Assembly: GCA_016841485.1 (NCBI GenBank)
Contig: JAENZA010000004.1
Span: forward strand, 21,480 to 85,479
Reading direction: 5' to 3'
From: Methanobacteriota archaeon
GTDB taxonomy: Archaea; Halobacteriota; Methanomicrobia; Methanomicrobiales; Methanomicrobiaceae
DNA length: 64,000 nucleotides
The notes beneath the pieces are model-generated. The model did not search any database and had not been told where the DNA came from. It saw nothing but the letters and a program-made list of their open reading frames with translations. The translations under genes and the position numbers were made by a program. Positions within the stretch are counted from its first letter, which is position 1, and each line of letters begins with the position of its first letter. Shown piece after piece: positions 18,571-30,380 of this stretch.

Positions 18571-18600
18571 GATGGAGGGAGGATGGAGGGAGGACGGAGG
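18571..18600 (+). repeat. GA-rich 11-bp tandem repeat, 2.7 copies
   Basis: GATGGAGGGAG occurs at 18571-18581 and 18582-18592, followed by a partial GACGGAGG. It lies in the 181-base spacer between the divergent phosphatidyltransferase and arfC genes. The purine strand carries several GG/GGG tracts and could form a two-tier G-quadruplex. Function unknown. Confidence 0.6.
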
Positions 18601-18694
18601 TATGAGGAGGTGCACCGGATTTATCTCCGTTTTCTTTCGTTGCACTAAATAAAGTTTTAAGCCTCGAATAGCATAGTAACTCAATAGGATTTTT

Positions 18695-19387
18695 ATGTCT
18701 GGTTCGTTATCCAGGCCTCATGTTCTGGTGATGTCGGAAATTACCGTTGACGGGAAGCTGACACTGAAACAGGGGGCATCTAGCAAGATACTTATGAAAT
18801 ATATGGACCCGAAGACGGAGCTTCTGCTTCACCGGACCCGGGCTGAATATGATGCGATAATGGTGGGAAGCACGACGATCAGAATTGACAATTCGATGCT
18901 GACGGTACGGCTCGTCGAGGGAGAAAGCCCCATCCGGGTGATCCCGAACAGCCGTGCGGACATTCCCCTTGATGCAAATGTGATGGGGGGTGATGCACCG
19001 ACGATCATCGCGGTTGCAAGGACGGCGTCTCCGGAGAATATCCTGAAGATGAAGGAGAAGGGGGTGGATGTGGTGGTTGCAGGAGAGAGTCATGTCGATT
19101 ACCCGCTTCTCATGCACATTCTCAGGACGGAGTATGGTGTTGAAAAACTGATGGTCGAAGGCGGGCCGACCCTGAACTACTACATGCTCAAAAATGACCT
19201 GGTGGACGAAGTCAGGCTGATTCATCTGCCGTTCATTGTCGGCGGCGCCGATACCCCATCGCTTGTCGGTGGGATGCATATCGACTCCGAAGATGAAATG
19301 TTCCGCCTCGTCCTGAAAAAGCATTATACCTGTGGAAGCAATCTGGTTACCGAGTACGACGTACTTACCCGCGGGTTGGATGTATGA
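18695..19387 (+). CDS. arfC: 2,5-diamino-6-(ribosylamino)-pyrimidinone 5'-phosphate reductase
   Basis: RibD C-terminal (DHFR-like) reductase that acts early in archaeal riboflavin and deazaflavin-cofactor synthesis by reducing the ribosyl to a ribityl side chain with NAD(P)H. The 230-aa protein has the expected SEITVDGKLT opening, VGSTTIRIDN, the nucleotide-binding MVEGGPTLNYYML and the closing LIHLPFIVGGADTPS. The sppA start ATG overlaps its TGA stop, so the two genes are translationally coupled although their functions are unrelated. Confidence 0.92.
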   Translation: MSGSLSRPHVLVMSEITVDGKLTLKQGASSKILMKYMDPKTELLLHRTRAEYDAIMVGSTTIRIDNSMLTVRLVEGESPIRVIPNSRADIPLDANVMGGDAPTIIAVARTASPENILKMKEKGVDVVVAGESHVDYPLLMHILRTEYGVEKLMVEGGPTLNYYMLKNDLVDEVRLIHLPFIVGGADTPSLVGGMHIDSEDEMFRLVLKKHYTCGSNLVTEYDVLTRGLDV

Positions 19388-20172
19388 GGTGGCTTGAACA
19401 GGAATGCCTGAAAATTGAGCGGAAAAAACAACGGAAGGCATGCCGCAGGTATTTCATTCTTGGCATCCTTGCTGCCCTTCTGGTGTTCATCATTGTCGGG
19501 GTCTGGTACATCACCCTTGAGGAGACAAGCACCTCGGTCATCCGTGTTGAGGGAACCATCGTCGCCGGAGACGGCTTAGGGAATGGCTATGTGGGGAGTG
19601 AATATGTCGGCAGGCAGATTCGCAGTGCAGCCGATGATCCGCTTGTCCGGGCGGTTGTTCTGCGGGTGAACAGCCCCGGGGGTTCCCCTGCGGCGGCCCA
19701 GGAGATCATCACGGATATCGAATATGCAAAAGGGAAAAAACCCGTGTTCGTCTCGATGGGAGATATCGCAACCTCGGCTGCCTATCATATCAGTGCCCAT
19801 GCGGACCGGATCTATGCCAATCCCGATACCATGACCGGAAGTATCGGAACAATATGGCTGGTCTATGACTATTCGCGGGCGCTTGATGAGGACGGGGTTG
19901 TAATAGAAGTGGTAAAATCCGGAGAAAAGAAGGATATTGCCTCGCCCTACCGGGCACTTACCGATGAAGAACGTGAATATCTGCAGGTGATCGTGGACGA
20001 GAGCTCGGAACTCTTCATCGAGGATGTTGTGGCCCAGCGGGGGATCGAACGTTCTGTCATAGACGATGCACGCCCCATACGTGGGGAAGAAGCCCTGCAG
20101 ATCGGCCTTGTCGATGAGATCGGCAATCTGTTCGAAACCATCAGCGCGGCGGACAGATTTGCTTCTTCATAA
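19384..20172 (+). CDS. sppA: Signal peptide peptidase SppA (S49 family)
   Basis: Membrane-anchored serine protease that degrades cleaved signal peptides. The 262-aa single-domain form has one N-terminal membrane segment at ~24-45, then a Clp/crotonase-fold protease domain. VNSPGGSP (96-102) is the oxyanion loop, Ser131 in GDIATSAAY is the nucleophile, and Lys178 in VVKSGEKKD is the general base, completing the Ser-Lys dyad. It overlaps arfC by ATGA. Confidence 0.93.
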   Translation: MRWLEQECLKIERKKQRKACRRYFILGILAALLVFIIVGVWYITLEETSTSVIRVEGTIVAGDGLGNGYVGSEYVGRQIRSAADDPLVRAVVLRVNSPGGSPAAAQEIITDIEYAKGKKPVFVSMGDIATSAAYHISAHADRIYANPDTMTGSIGTIWLVYDYSRALDEDGVVIEVVKSGEKKDIASPYRALTDEEREYLQVIVDESSELFIEDVVAQRGIERSVIDDARPIRGEEALQIGLVDEIGNLFETISAADRFASS

Positions 20173-20181
20173 CGCCATTTT

Positions 20182-21459
20182 TCAGACCATTTTTTCAGGG
20201 CTTGCCTTCATGTATTCACGGCATATGGTCGTTGCATACTGGCCGGGGCCAAGACGAAAGGACAGGGACACGTCATTGTCATCCGGCGTCTGCCATGTGA
20301 TCTCCGGGTCGAGCGATATGATACGTGATGCACCGGAAAACCGGGTCTCGACAAATCTGGCCGCCCTGCCGAATGATGCCGGGGTGATGGCGTCTTCTTC
20401 GAGCAGGCCGCTGAGATACTCGTCGATATACCCGTTCCTGTGACTCTCCTCGGTACCGGGCATATGAATAGCTATGGTTGCCCGTCCGCGTTTGATATGC
20501 ATGGATGCGGCGGTCTTCGTCCGTGTATCGATGAGATCCTCTTTGCCGCCTGCAAAGATGATACGGTCGCCGCTCACCGGTTCATGCAGGGAAATTCCTG
20601 ATTCGATCCTGAACGAAAGGGCCTTGTTAAACAGCCATGACTGGTAGGCGGAAACAAACATCGAGAGGAGTTTAGGGGGCATCTTTTTCAATGCCCCCTG
20701 GTAGTCGCCGGGACGCTCCACGAGATGATGAAGGAGGGTCCGCTCAAAACTGAGAGGAACCGGCATTGCCCGGAGGGTTTCGGCAGCACTGCCGGTCTGT
20801 GCATATATTCGTCGTGCTGCTGCGGCATCCGGGGATTCGCCTTCGTATTCAAGGGCGATATATGCTTCAACGGCTCCCTGATAATCGTCCTGCAGGATAT
20901 GTCTCCCGACCACGTGGGTCACCGGCCGCTGGACACCGAATCGCTGAAGACCGAAGTAGTTGGGAACCCCTGCTCCCAGCTCGTCCGTCGTTGTTTCGAC
21001 CTTTTTTCGAAGTTCGTCTCCGGCAGGTTCGGTGTCACGTATGGTAATTGCGAATGCGTTTCCTTCCAGATCACCAAGTGAAAGCTGTCGTGATGACTGG
21101 CCCAGGTAGTCAAGCCGGATGTCCTTGAGATGGACGGTCGCAAGATCCTCTTCGCTTATGTCATAGATGGCAATAAGCTGGTCGGTGACGGCGTTTCTGT
21201 CCTTTGTTCCGGCCCAGGATATTCTGCGATGACTGATACCGAGTGATTTTGCGATTTCCTTTACCGCCCGCTGATGCTCCCATTTACGCTTGGTCAGGCG
21301 ACAGATCAGATATTTGCCATTCTCCGGAAAGGCGGCCGGGAGTTCATGGACGATAAAATCCTCCGGGAGAGTCCTGAGTTTCCCGCCGATTCCCGGGGTG
21401 TCCGTTCCGTAATATTCCATTCCCAGTTCCTGTTCAAGGAGATAGGAGGACGATTTCAT
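20182..21459 (-). CDS. truD: tRNA pseudouridine synthase D
   Basis: Makes pseudouridine in tRNA (position 13 in the bacterial enzyme, probably the same or nearby in archaea). The 425-aa protein has the TruD catalytic motif AGTKDRNA with Asp87, the NYFGLQRFG motif and the SAYQSWLFN segment. The frame is open 72 codons upstream, but that extension is basic low-quality sequence that overlaps pth2. ATG 21459 overlaps the pth2 stop as ATGA and has GGAG upstream, so I placed the start there. Confidence 0.92.
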   Translation of the reverse strand: MKSSSYLLEQELGMEYYGTDTPGIGGKLRTLPEDFIVHELPAAFPENGKYLICRLTKRKWEHQRAVKEIAKSLGISHRRISWAGTKDRNAVTDQLIAIYDISEEDLATVHLKDIRLDYLGQSSRQLSLGDLEGNAFAITIRDTEPAGDELRKKVETTTDELGAGVPNYFGLQRFGVQRPVTHVVGRHILQDDYQGAVEAYIALEYEGESPDAAAARRIYAQTGSAAETLRAMPVPLSFERTLLHHLVERPGDYQGALKKMPPKLLSMFVSAYQSWLFNKALSFRIESGISLHEPVSGDRIIFAGGKEDLIDTRTKTAASMHIKRGRATIAIHMPGTEESHRNGYIDEYLSGLLEEDAITPASFGRAARFVETRFSGASRIISLDPEITWQTPDDNDVSLSFRLGPGQYATTICREYMKASPEKMV

Positions 21460-21818
21460 AATAACTGGAGATCTCCCGTGATTCTGTCGAGATCCTGTGA
21501 GGGGGCGGGACCGAGGCCCAAGGCCGTAACGGTTCCCGGTGCAATCTCGGTCATGCCGGCGTCGGTGATGAGGGAGGTGGATATGCCTGCTGCCTCTGCG
21601 ATGGATTTGAGTTCGTAGAGATCCCTGAGTGAATTGGCCTTGAGGGCAACCTTCTTCATGCCCTCGTCGAACCACTTTTTCCTGGTGATTTTATCGGTTT
21701 TTTCATAGGCCCCCACAGCCGCATGTGCGAGTTGTGCACATTTTTTTCCGCAGGTCATTTTGATGTCATTGCGGATAATGAGACATTGTTTATATTTGAA
21801 TTCGGGTTCGGGAGTCAT
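21456..21818 (-). CDS. pth2: Peptidyl-tRNA hydrolase, type 2
   Basis: Releases peptides from prematurely dissociated peptidyl-tRNA. The protein is about 120 aa, as usual for archaeal Pth2. The family signature CGKKCAQLAHAA is near the N-terminus, followed by WFDEGMKKVALKA and the C-terminal TDAGMTEIAPGT...LGLGP active-site strand. ATG 21818 matches the family start; Met 21836 is a possible six-residue longer form. It is translationally coupled to truD and divergent from the reductase gene. Confidence 0.92.
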   Translation of the reverse strand: MTPEPEFKYKQCLIIRNDIKMTCGKKCAQLAHAAVGAYEKTDKITRKKWFDEGMKKVALKANSLRDLYELKSIAEAAGISTSLITDAGMTEIAPGTVTALGLGPAPSQDLDRITGDLQLL

Positions 21819-21943
21819 TGCACTCAGATGTTGCATGGACAGGGAAAAATAGTTGATGTTCGTTCTCCTGGGACGGGTCCCGTGCCGCATGCTGCTCCGA
21901 ATGCGAGATTCTATGTTTTCAGACTCCAACGTATTCAGAAGAG

Positions 21944-23089
21944 ATGTATGACGTCGTTGTCGTCGGTGCGGGGCCTGCCGGGTCCGCTGCTGCACGCCGC
22001 TGTGCCGGGTACGGGTTAAAGACCCTCATGGTGGAGGAGCACGCCGCTCTCGGCTATCCGGTCCAGTGCGCCGGTCTTCTTAGCAGGGCGGCATTTCAGG
22101 AGTGCGGCGTCTCCAGCGATGCGATAGTACGGGAGGTAACCGGTGCCTCGGTGATCTCCTCCATGGGTTCGGTTTTGAATTTTGATGCAGGAGTCACCAA
22201 GGCCCATGTCGTCAACCGGGGTCTTCTCGACCGCGAAATGGCACAACGGGCGATGGATGAGGGTGCCGAGCTCCGGCTGAAGACCTACGCATATGCTCTC
22301 AGGGACGGTGTTCTTTGCACCAAAGGCGTGCGTGGCCATGAAGAAGTGCGGTACCGGCTGCTGATTGCGGCCGACGGTCCGCGAAGCCCCGTCTCGCGAA
22401 TGCTGGGGATGCGCCGCCCCCCCGTGTACCTCTCCGGCATTCAGGCGGAAGTGCCGTATTCGATGGAGGGGAGTCATGTCGAGATCTATCCCGATGCCTC
22501 TCCTGATTTTTTTGGCTATGCCATCCCGGTGGAAGAAGGGCGGGCCCGGGTCGGCCTCTGCGGCATGAGAGATGTTCCTGCCCGATTTGCGTCATTTGCA
22601 TCGCAATTTGGGGACAGCTGCATGCACCTGGTCACCGGTACGATTCCCCTCGGGCAGATGCCCTGCTCCTATGGGCAGCGCACCCTGTTTGTTGGGGATG
22701 CAGCCGGCCTTGCAAAACCGACATCGGGGGGAGGGGTGTATACCGGGGTAAGGTCAGGATATCATGCCGCCGATACCGCGGTGGAATGCTGCGAAAACGA
22801 CGCATTCAGTGATGCGGCTCTCTTCCGGTACGAACAGGGCTGGAAGGATGATTTTGGCAGGGAACTTGACCTCGGAATGCGTTTTTTTAGCCTGCGGCCC
22901 AGGATTACCCCCGAGCACGTGGATGAGGTGTGCAGGGCCCTGGATACTCCAAAGATGAAGGATCTCATCGTCAGGTACGGGGATATGGACCGGCCTGCCG
23001 CACTCCTGGGGCACCTGTTGAAAAATCCTGCAATGTTCAGGGTCATACGGTCGATAGCCCGGTCTGAGTTGTGGCGAATTATTAATTAA
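21944..23089 (+). CDS. Geranylgeranyl reductase family FAD oxidoreductase
   Basis: FAD-dependent reductase that probably saturates geranylgeranyl chains of archaeal ether lipids. The 381-aa protein begins with the dinucleotide fold GAGPAGSAAA (8-17). It has the family PVQCAGLLS segment (~39-47), a second FAD motif ADGPRSPVSR and the third FAD contact LFVGDAAGLAKPTSGGG. Several paralogues occur in each methanogen genome, so the specific substrate is uncertain. Confidence 0.85.
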   Translation: MYDVVVVGAGPAGSAAARRCAGYGLKTLMVEEHAALGYPVQCAGLLSRAAFQECGVSSDAIVREVTGASVISSMGSVLNFDAGVTKAHVVNRGLLDREMAQRAMDEGAELRLKTYAYALRDGVLCTKGVRGHEEVRYRLLIAADGPRSPVSRMLGMRRPPVYLSGIQAEVPYSMEGSHVEIYPDASPDFFGYAIPVEEGRARVGLCGMRDVPARFASFASQFGDSCMHLVTGTIPLGQMPCSYGQRTLFVGDAAGLAKPTSGGGVYTGVRSGYHAADTAVECCENDAFSDAALFRYEQGWKDDFGRELDLGMRFFSLRPRITPEHVDEVCRALDTPKMKDLIVRYGDMDRPAALLGHLLKNPAMFRVIRSIARSELWRIIN

Positions 23090-23091
23090 TT

Positions 23092-23673
23092 ATGTTTGAC
23101 AAATCGCAAATGCAAAACAAATATATTGATCTATTTGCAAGTATGATTGGCAATTCACAAAAAGGACTGACCACCCTTTTGGTGGGTTTGCTATGTCTGC
23201 GCTCACGGGGTATCCGGGAAATTATACCTGCAGTTGTCTGCGCACGCATCTTCATACACCGGCCAGTAGGTACCCAATACCTTGGTACAATCATGAAGCA
23301 GGAGGCTGACCACCTTTCTGTTCCTTTTCATAATTTTTTTCTCGTTTCACGTCTATTGGCACGTATGGAGAGCACTTTTGGAAGAGGATTTATCACGAAT
23401 ATCATGCTGGTCACTAAACATTTTGCCCTTTCACCGGAGAAAGCATGGCCCGGGGCATCCGACCACCTGCTGGAACTGGAGGTCCCGGAAATGTTCGTCG
23501 GCACTGAAGTGGAAGAACTCGTTACCATGCTCCGGAAAAATATTATGTGGCACCAGAATGGGCAGATGGACGACAAGGATGCCGAGGCGGTGATGCGGAT
23601 TCTTAGGCGCCTTGTCCTTGCCATTGACCGTCAGCTGGGAATACCGGACCCACAGATCGGCAAGTATGACTGA
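23092..23673 (+). CDS. Unrecognised protein of 193 aa
   Basis: I do not recognise this family. It starts two bases after the reductase stop and so is probably co-transcribed with it. The protein is largely helical, with a hydrophobic stretch GLTTLLVGLLCLRS (~25-38), a region rich in aromatic residues and His (HNFFLVSRLL), and a C-terminal amphipathic helix EAVMRILRRLVLAIDRQLG. There is no signal peptide, no Cys cluster and no nucleotide-binding motif. A soluble or peripheral membrane protein is possible. The base composition is like its neighbours. Confidence 0.6.
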   Translation: MFDKSQMQNKYIDLFASMIGNSQKGLTTLLVGLLCLRSRGIREIIPAVVCARIFIHRPVGTQYLGTIMKQEADHLSVPFHNFFLVSRLLARMESTFGRGFITNIMLVTKHFALSPEKAWPGASDHLLELEVPEMFVGTEVEELVTMLRKNIMWHQNGQMDDKDAEAVMRILRRLVLAIDRQLGIPDPQIGKYD

Positions 23674-23784
23674 GACCCAATTTTTCTTTTATAGAAATCC
23701 TATAAATGCGATTATAACCTAATAATATTGTAGGAACCAAGGAGTATTTTTTCTTCTTTGCATTTGTGCGAAATAGAGGTAATT

Positions 23785-28265
<4,481 letters not shown>

Positions 28266-28275
28266 AGAAAAGTTG

Positions 28276-28291
28276 CCGGGAAAAGTCCCGG
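28276..28291. terminator. Hairpin between convergent gyrA and PEGA gene
   Basis: Perfect stem CCGGGA/TCCCGG with a four-base loop AAAG, ten bases after the gyrA stop, followed by TTATTTTTC at 28302 onward. It lies between convergent genes and could protect or terminate both transcripts. Confidence 0.45.
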
Positions 28292-28301
28292 AACGACTCC
28301 C

Positions 28302-29132
28302 TTATTTTTCATACCGGTATGTGCAGAGCAGTGATGCCCCAAGGATACCGATGAGAACAGGCACAAAGGAGAGAGGCGTTTCCGTTGGTTCCCCGTTCCC
28401 GCCCGCCGGGTACAGGTTTGCCGATATCTTTTCCTTCTCATCCACTCCGATCTCGATGTCTGCGACCCAGTCCTGATAGCCGTTAAGCCTGAGGGTGACC
28501 TGGTAGGTTTCTGGTGCAAGTTCCGGGACAATCAGGGGTGTCGTCCCCTGATAGTCACCATTGAAATAGACCTCTGCTCCCGACGGTGTCGACTGGATGT
28601 TGAGAGATCCTTCATAGGGCGTGCTACGCTGCACGAGCGTTGCAGTGACGATGATGGTTTTTCCCTTCAGCACCTGGACCTGTGAGACCCAGTCATTGTA
28701 TCCGTCTTTTTTCAGGGTGATGTCGTGAACGCCGACGGGCTTGTCGCTGATGGTTGCGGGGGTGATGCCGTAATACCGGTCATCAAAATAGATTGATGCG
28801 CCCTGGGGGACGGAATCAATGGTTATCGACCCCGAATAGGGGATGAGGGTTGCCGTCACCGAGGTGGTCGTGCCGCTCTGTACGGCAAGGGATCCGCTCC
28901 ATGAGACATAACCGTCTTTTCTGATCTCCAGCTGATAGGTGCCGGGTGCATACATCCCTGTCAGATCCAGCGGAGTGTCTCCCTTATACGAACCGGAAAC
29001 ATAGACCTGGGCCCCGGAGGGGGATGAGGTGATGGTAATCCCGCTCGGTGCCGCGGAGACCAGACCGGCGACCAGCGCCAGCAGGATGAAGAGGCTGATG
29101 CCTGTCTTTATCGTCAGTGAATTTCTGCCCAT
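28302..29132 (-). CDS. Exported protein with three PEGA repeats and C-terminal anchor
   Basis: Surface protein of about 276 aa. An N-terminal signal (MGRNSLTIKTG then a hydrophobic run ending LVSA) is followed by three PEGA domains of ~70 residues, each marked by SxPxGAxxYxxxxYxGxTP (PSGAQVYVSGSYKG, PQGASIYFDDRYYG, PSGAEVYFNGDYQG) and a DGYxxW or NGYQDW strand. The C-terminus has a proline/threonine linker, a hydrophobic segment SFVPVLIGILGASLLC and a basic tail YRYEK, the layout of a sorting or anchoring signal. It is not a canonical PGF motif. An in-frame Met at 29159 is an alternative start. Confidence 0.82.
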   Translation of the reverse strand: MGRNSLTIKTGISLFILLALVAGLVSAAPSGITITSSPSGAQVYVSGSYKGDTPLDLTGMYAPGTYQLEIRKDGYVSWSGSLAVQSGTTTSVTATLIPYSGSITIDSVPQGASIYFDDRYYGITPATISDKPVGVHDITLKKDGYNDWVSQVQVLKGKTIIVTATLVQRSTPYEGSLNIQSTPSGAEVYFNGDYQGTTPLIVPELAPETYQVTLRLNGYQDWVADIEIGVDEKEKISANLYPAGGNGEPTETPLSFVPVLIGILGASLLCTYRYEK

Positions 29133-29224
29133 AATGTTTCCGGATACGATGTGGGGCATTAATATGTTTTCTGCGGGACAGTAGGATTTATAGAAATGGT
29201 TTCGGAAAGGTGAGGTGAAAAACG

Positions 29225-29638
29225 ATGTTGCAGAGAGAGCTGGTTATCGAGACCCATGGTGAAGGGGATATCATCGACCTGAGTTCAGGGGTCCAGGATG
29301 TCGTTGCAAAGAGCGGGATACGGGACGGGCAGGTATCGGTCTTTGTCAAGGGGTCCACTGCCGCCGTAACGACCATAGAATATGAACCCGGGGTCCTCTC
29401 GGACCTGCGGCGCGCACTGGATGTGATTGCCCCGAAGGACGCATCCTACGAACATGACCGGGCATGGGGTGACGGCAACGGACGTTCACATGTCCGTGCG
29501 GCACTGATCGGTCCGTCGGTCACCATTCCCGTTCAGGAAGGAAAAATGCTCAACGGTACATGGCAACAGGTCGTGCTCATTGAGCTGGACATACGTTCCC
29601 GGAGGACACGTTCTGTGATATGTACCGTGAATGGATAA
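29225..29638 (+). CDS. YjbQ/UPF0047 family protein
   Basis: 137-aa single-domain protein of the UPF0047 family, annotated as secondary thiamine-phosphate synthase because bacterial YjbQ can complement thiE mutants weakly. Family marks are FVKGSTAAVTTIEYE, a central DRAWGDGNGRSHVRAALIGP and the closing GTWQQVVLIELD. The usual DGNGHSH has Arg for the first His here, while the second His is present. A strong Shine-Dalgarno GGTGAGGTG precedes ATG 29225. The physiological substrate is not established. Confidence 0.88.
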   Translation: MLQRELVIETHGEGDIIDLSSGVQDVVAKSGIRDGQVSVFVKGSTAAVTTIEYEPGVLSDLRRALDVIAPKDASYEHDRAWGDGNGRSHVRAALIGPSVTIPVQEGKMLNGTWQQVVLIELDIRSRRTRSVICTVNG

Positions 29639-29668
29639 ACGAATGAAAAGAGATTTTGAAGAATCAAT

Positions 29669-29932
29669 TCAGTCAAGCGGGACTGTTTCCAGCTGTGACA
29701 CCAGTTCCCAGATGCGTGTCCTGGCATGAACCGGCATATTCGGGTCATTGCTGATCTCGTCGATTATTGAGATTGCAGATGCGGCACGCAGACCAAGGCC
29801 CTGCGAGTTATCCTGGAGAACTTTGCGTGTTTCATCAGCGACTCGGCGGATATTACGTGGAATTGTTCCGTCTTCAATCATTTGCTGGAGCATCATAATG
29901 CAGTTATTAATTGTAACTTCCGGGTCAGCCAT
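29669..29932 (-). CDS. UPF0147 family protein
   Basis: 87-aa helical archaeal protein of unknown function, recognised by the pattern [18 protein letters not shown], the ADETRKVL helix and [13 protein letters not shown]. The frame is open to 30130, but ATG 29932 has GGTGG five bases upstream and matches the family start. It is divergent from the zinc-ribbon gene, and the 70-base gap contains ATATATAAG at ~29971, a likely TATA element. Confidence 0.87.
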   Translation of the reverse strand: MADPEVTINNCIMMLQQMIEDGTIPRNIRRVADETRKVLQDNSQGLGLRAASAISIIDEISNDPNMPVHARTRIWELVSQLETVPLD

Positions 29933-30002
29933 TGTACCACCTTCGCAGTATACATTTTTGGTTAGAGCATATATAAGATACTTAACAAACCGGATGGTTC
30001 CC

Positions 30003-30377
30003 ATGAAGACCGAAGATACGATAATGGCCGAATACCTTCTGAACGGAGGAAAAATGCTTTCGAAGACCTGTACAGAGTGTGGGGCACCGCTTTTTGAGAC
30101 AAAAGACGGTATCTGCTGCGTGGTGTGCAAGGAGATCGGACCGCCGGAAACGAAGCCGTCTGAAGGTGGGGTGCGGACACCGCCCCGGGATGAAGAAAAA
30201 AACTCCGTGCAGCCGGAACGTCTCCACGCAGGTTCCTGTTCCGACCACGTGGAGGAGGAGATTGAAAAGGCGATTCTCGTCCTCTGTCGCCGCGTCGAGA
30301 CGGAATCAAGAGCCGAGGACTGCTATCTTCTCATGAAGGGGATACGAAAGGGAGTCCAGGCCCTGCGCGACCTCTGA
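30003..30377 (+). CDS. Autoantigen p27 (SSSCA1/ZNRD2)-like zinc-ribbon protein
   Basis: 124-aa protein with an N-terminal helix ([12 protein letters not shown]) and a zinc ribbon CTECGAPLF...CCVVCKE at ~21-43, typical of the archaeal Sjogren syndrome/scleroderma autoantigen 1 family. A variable acidic/proline linker and a C-terminal helical segment of ~50 residues ([15 protein letters not shown]) follow. The role in archaea is unknown. Met at 29994 is an alternative start. The 3' end is 3 bases from the opposing hef gene. Confidence 0.82.
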   Translation: MKTEDTIMAEYLLNGGKMLSKTCTECGAPLFETKDGICCVVCKEIGPPETKPSEGGVRTPPRDEEKNSVQPERLHAGSCSDHVEEEIEKAILVLCRRVETESRAEDCYLLMKGIRKGVQALRDL

Positions 30378-30380
30378 ACC

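Noticed and set aside
21460..21675. 72-residue N-terminal extension of TruD
   Set aside because: It is a basic reading of the pth2 coding region; ATGA coupling fixes the start at 21459.
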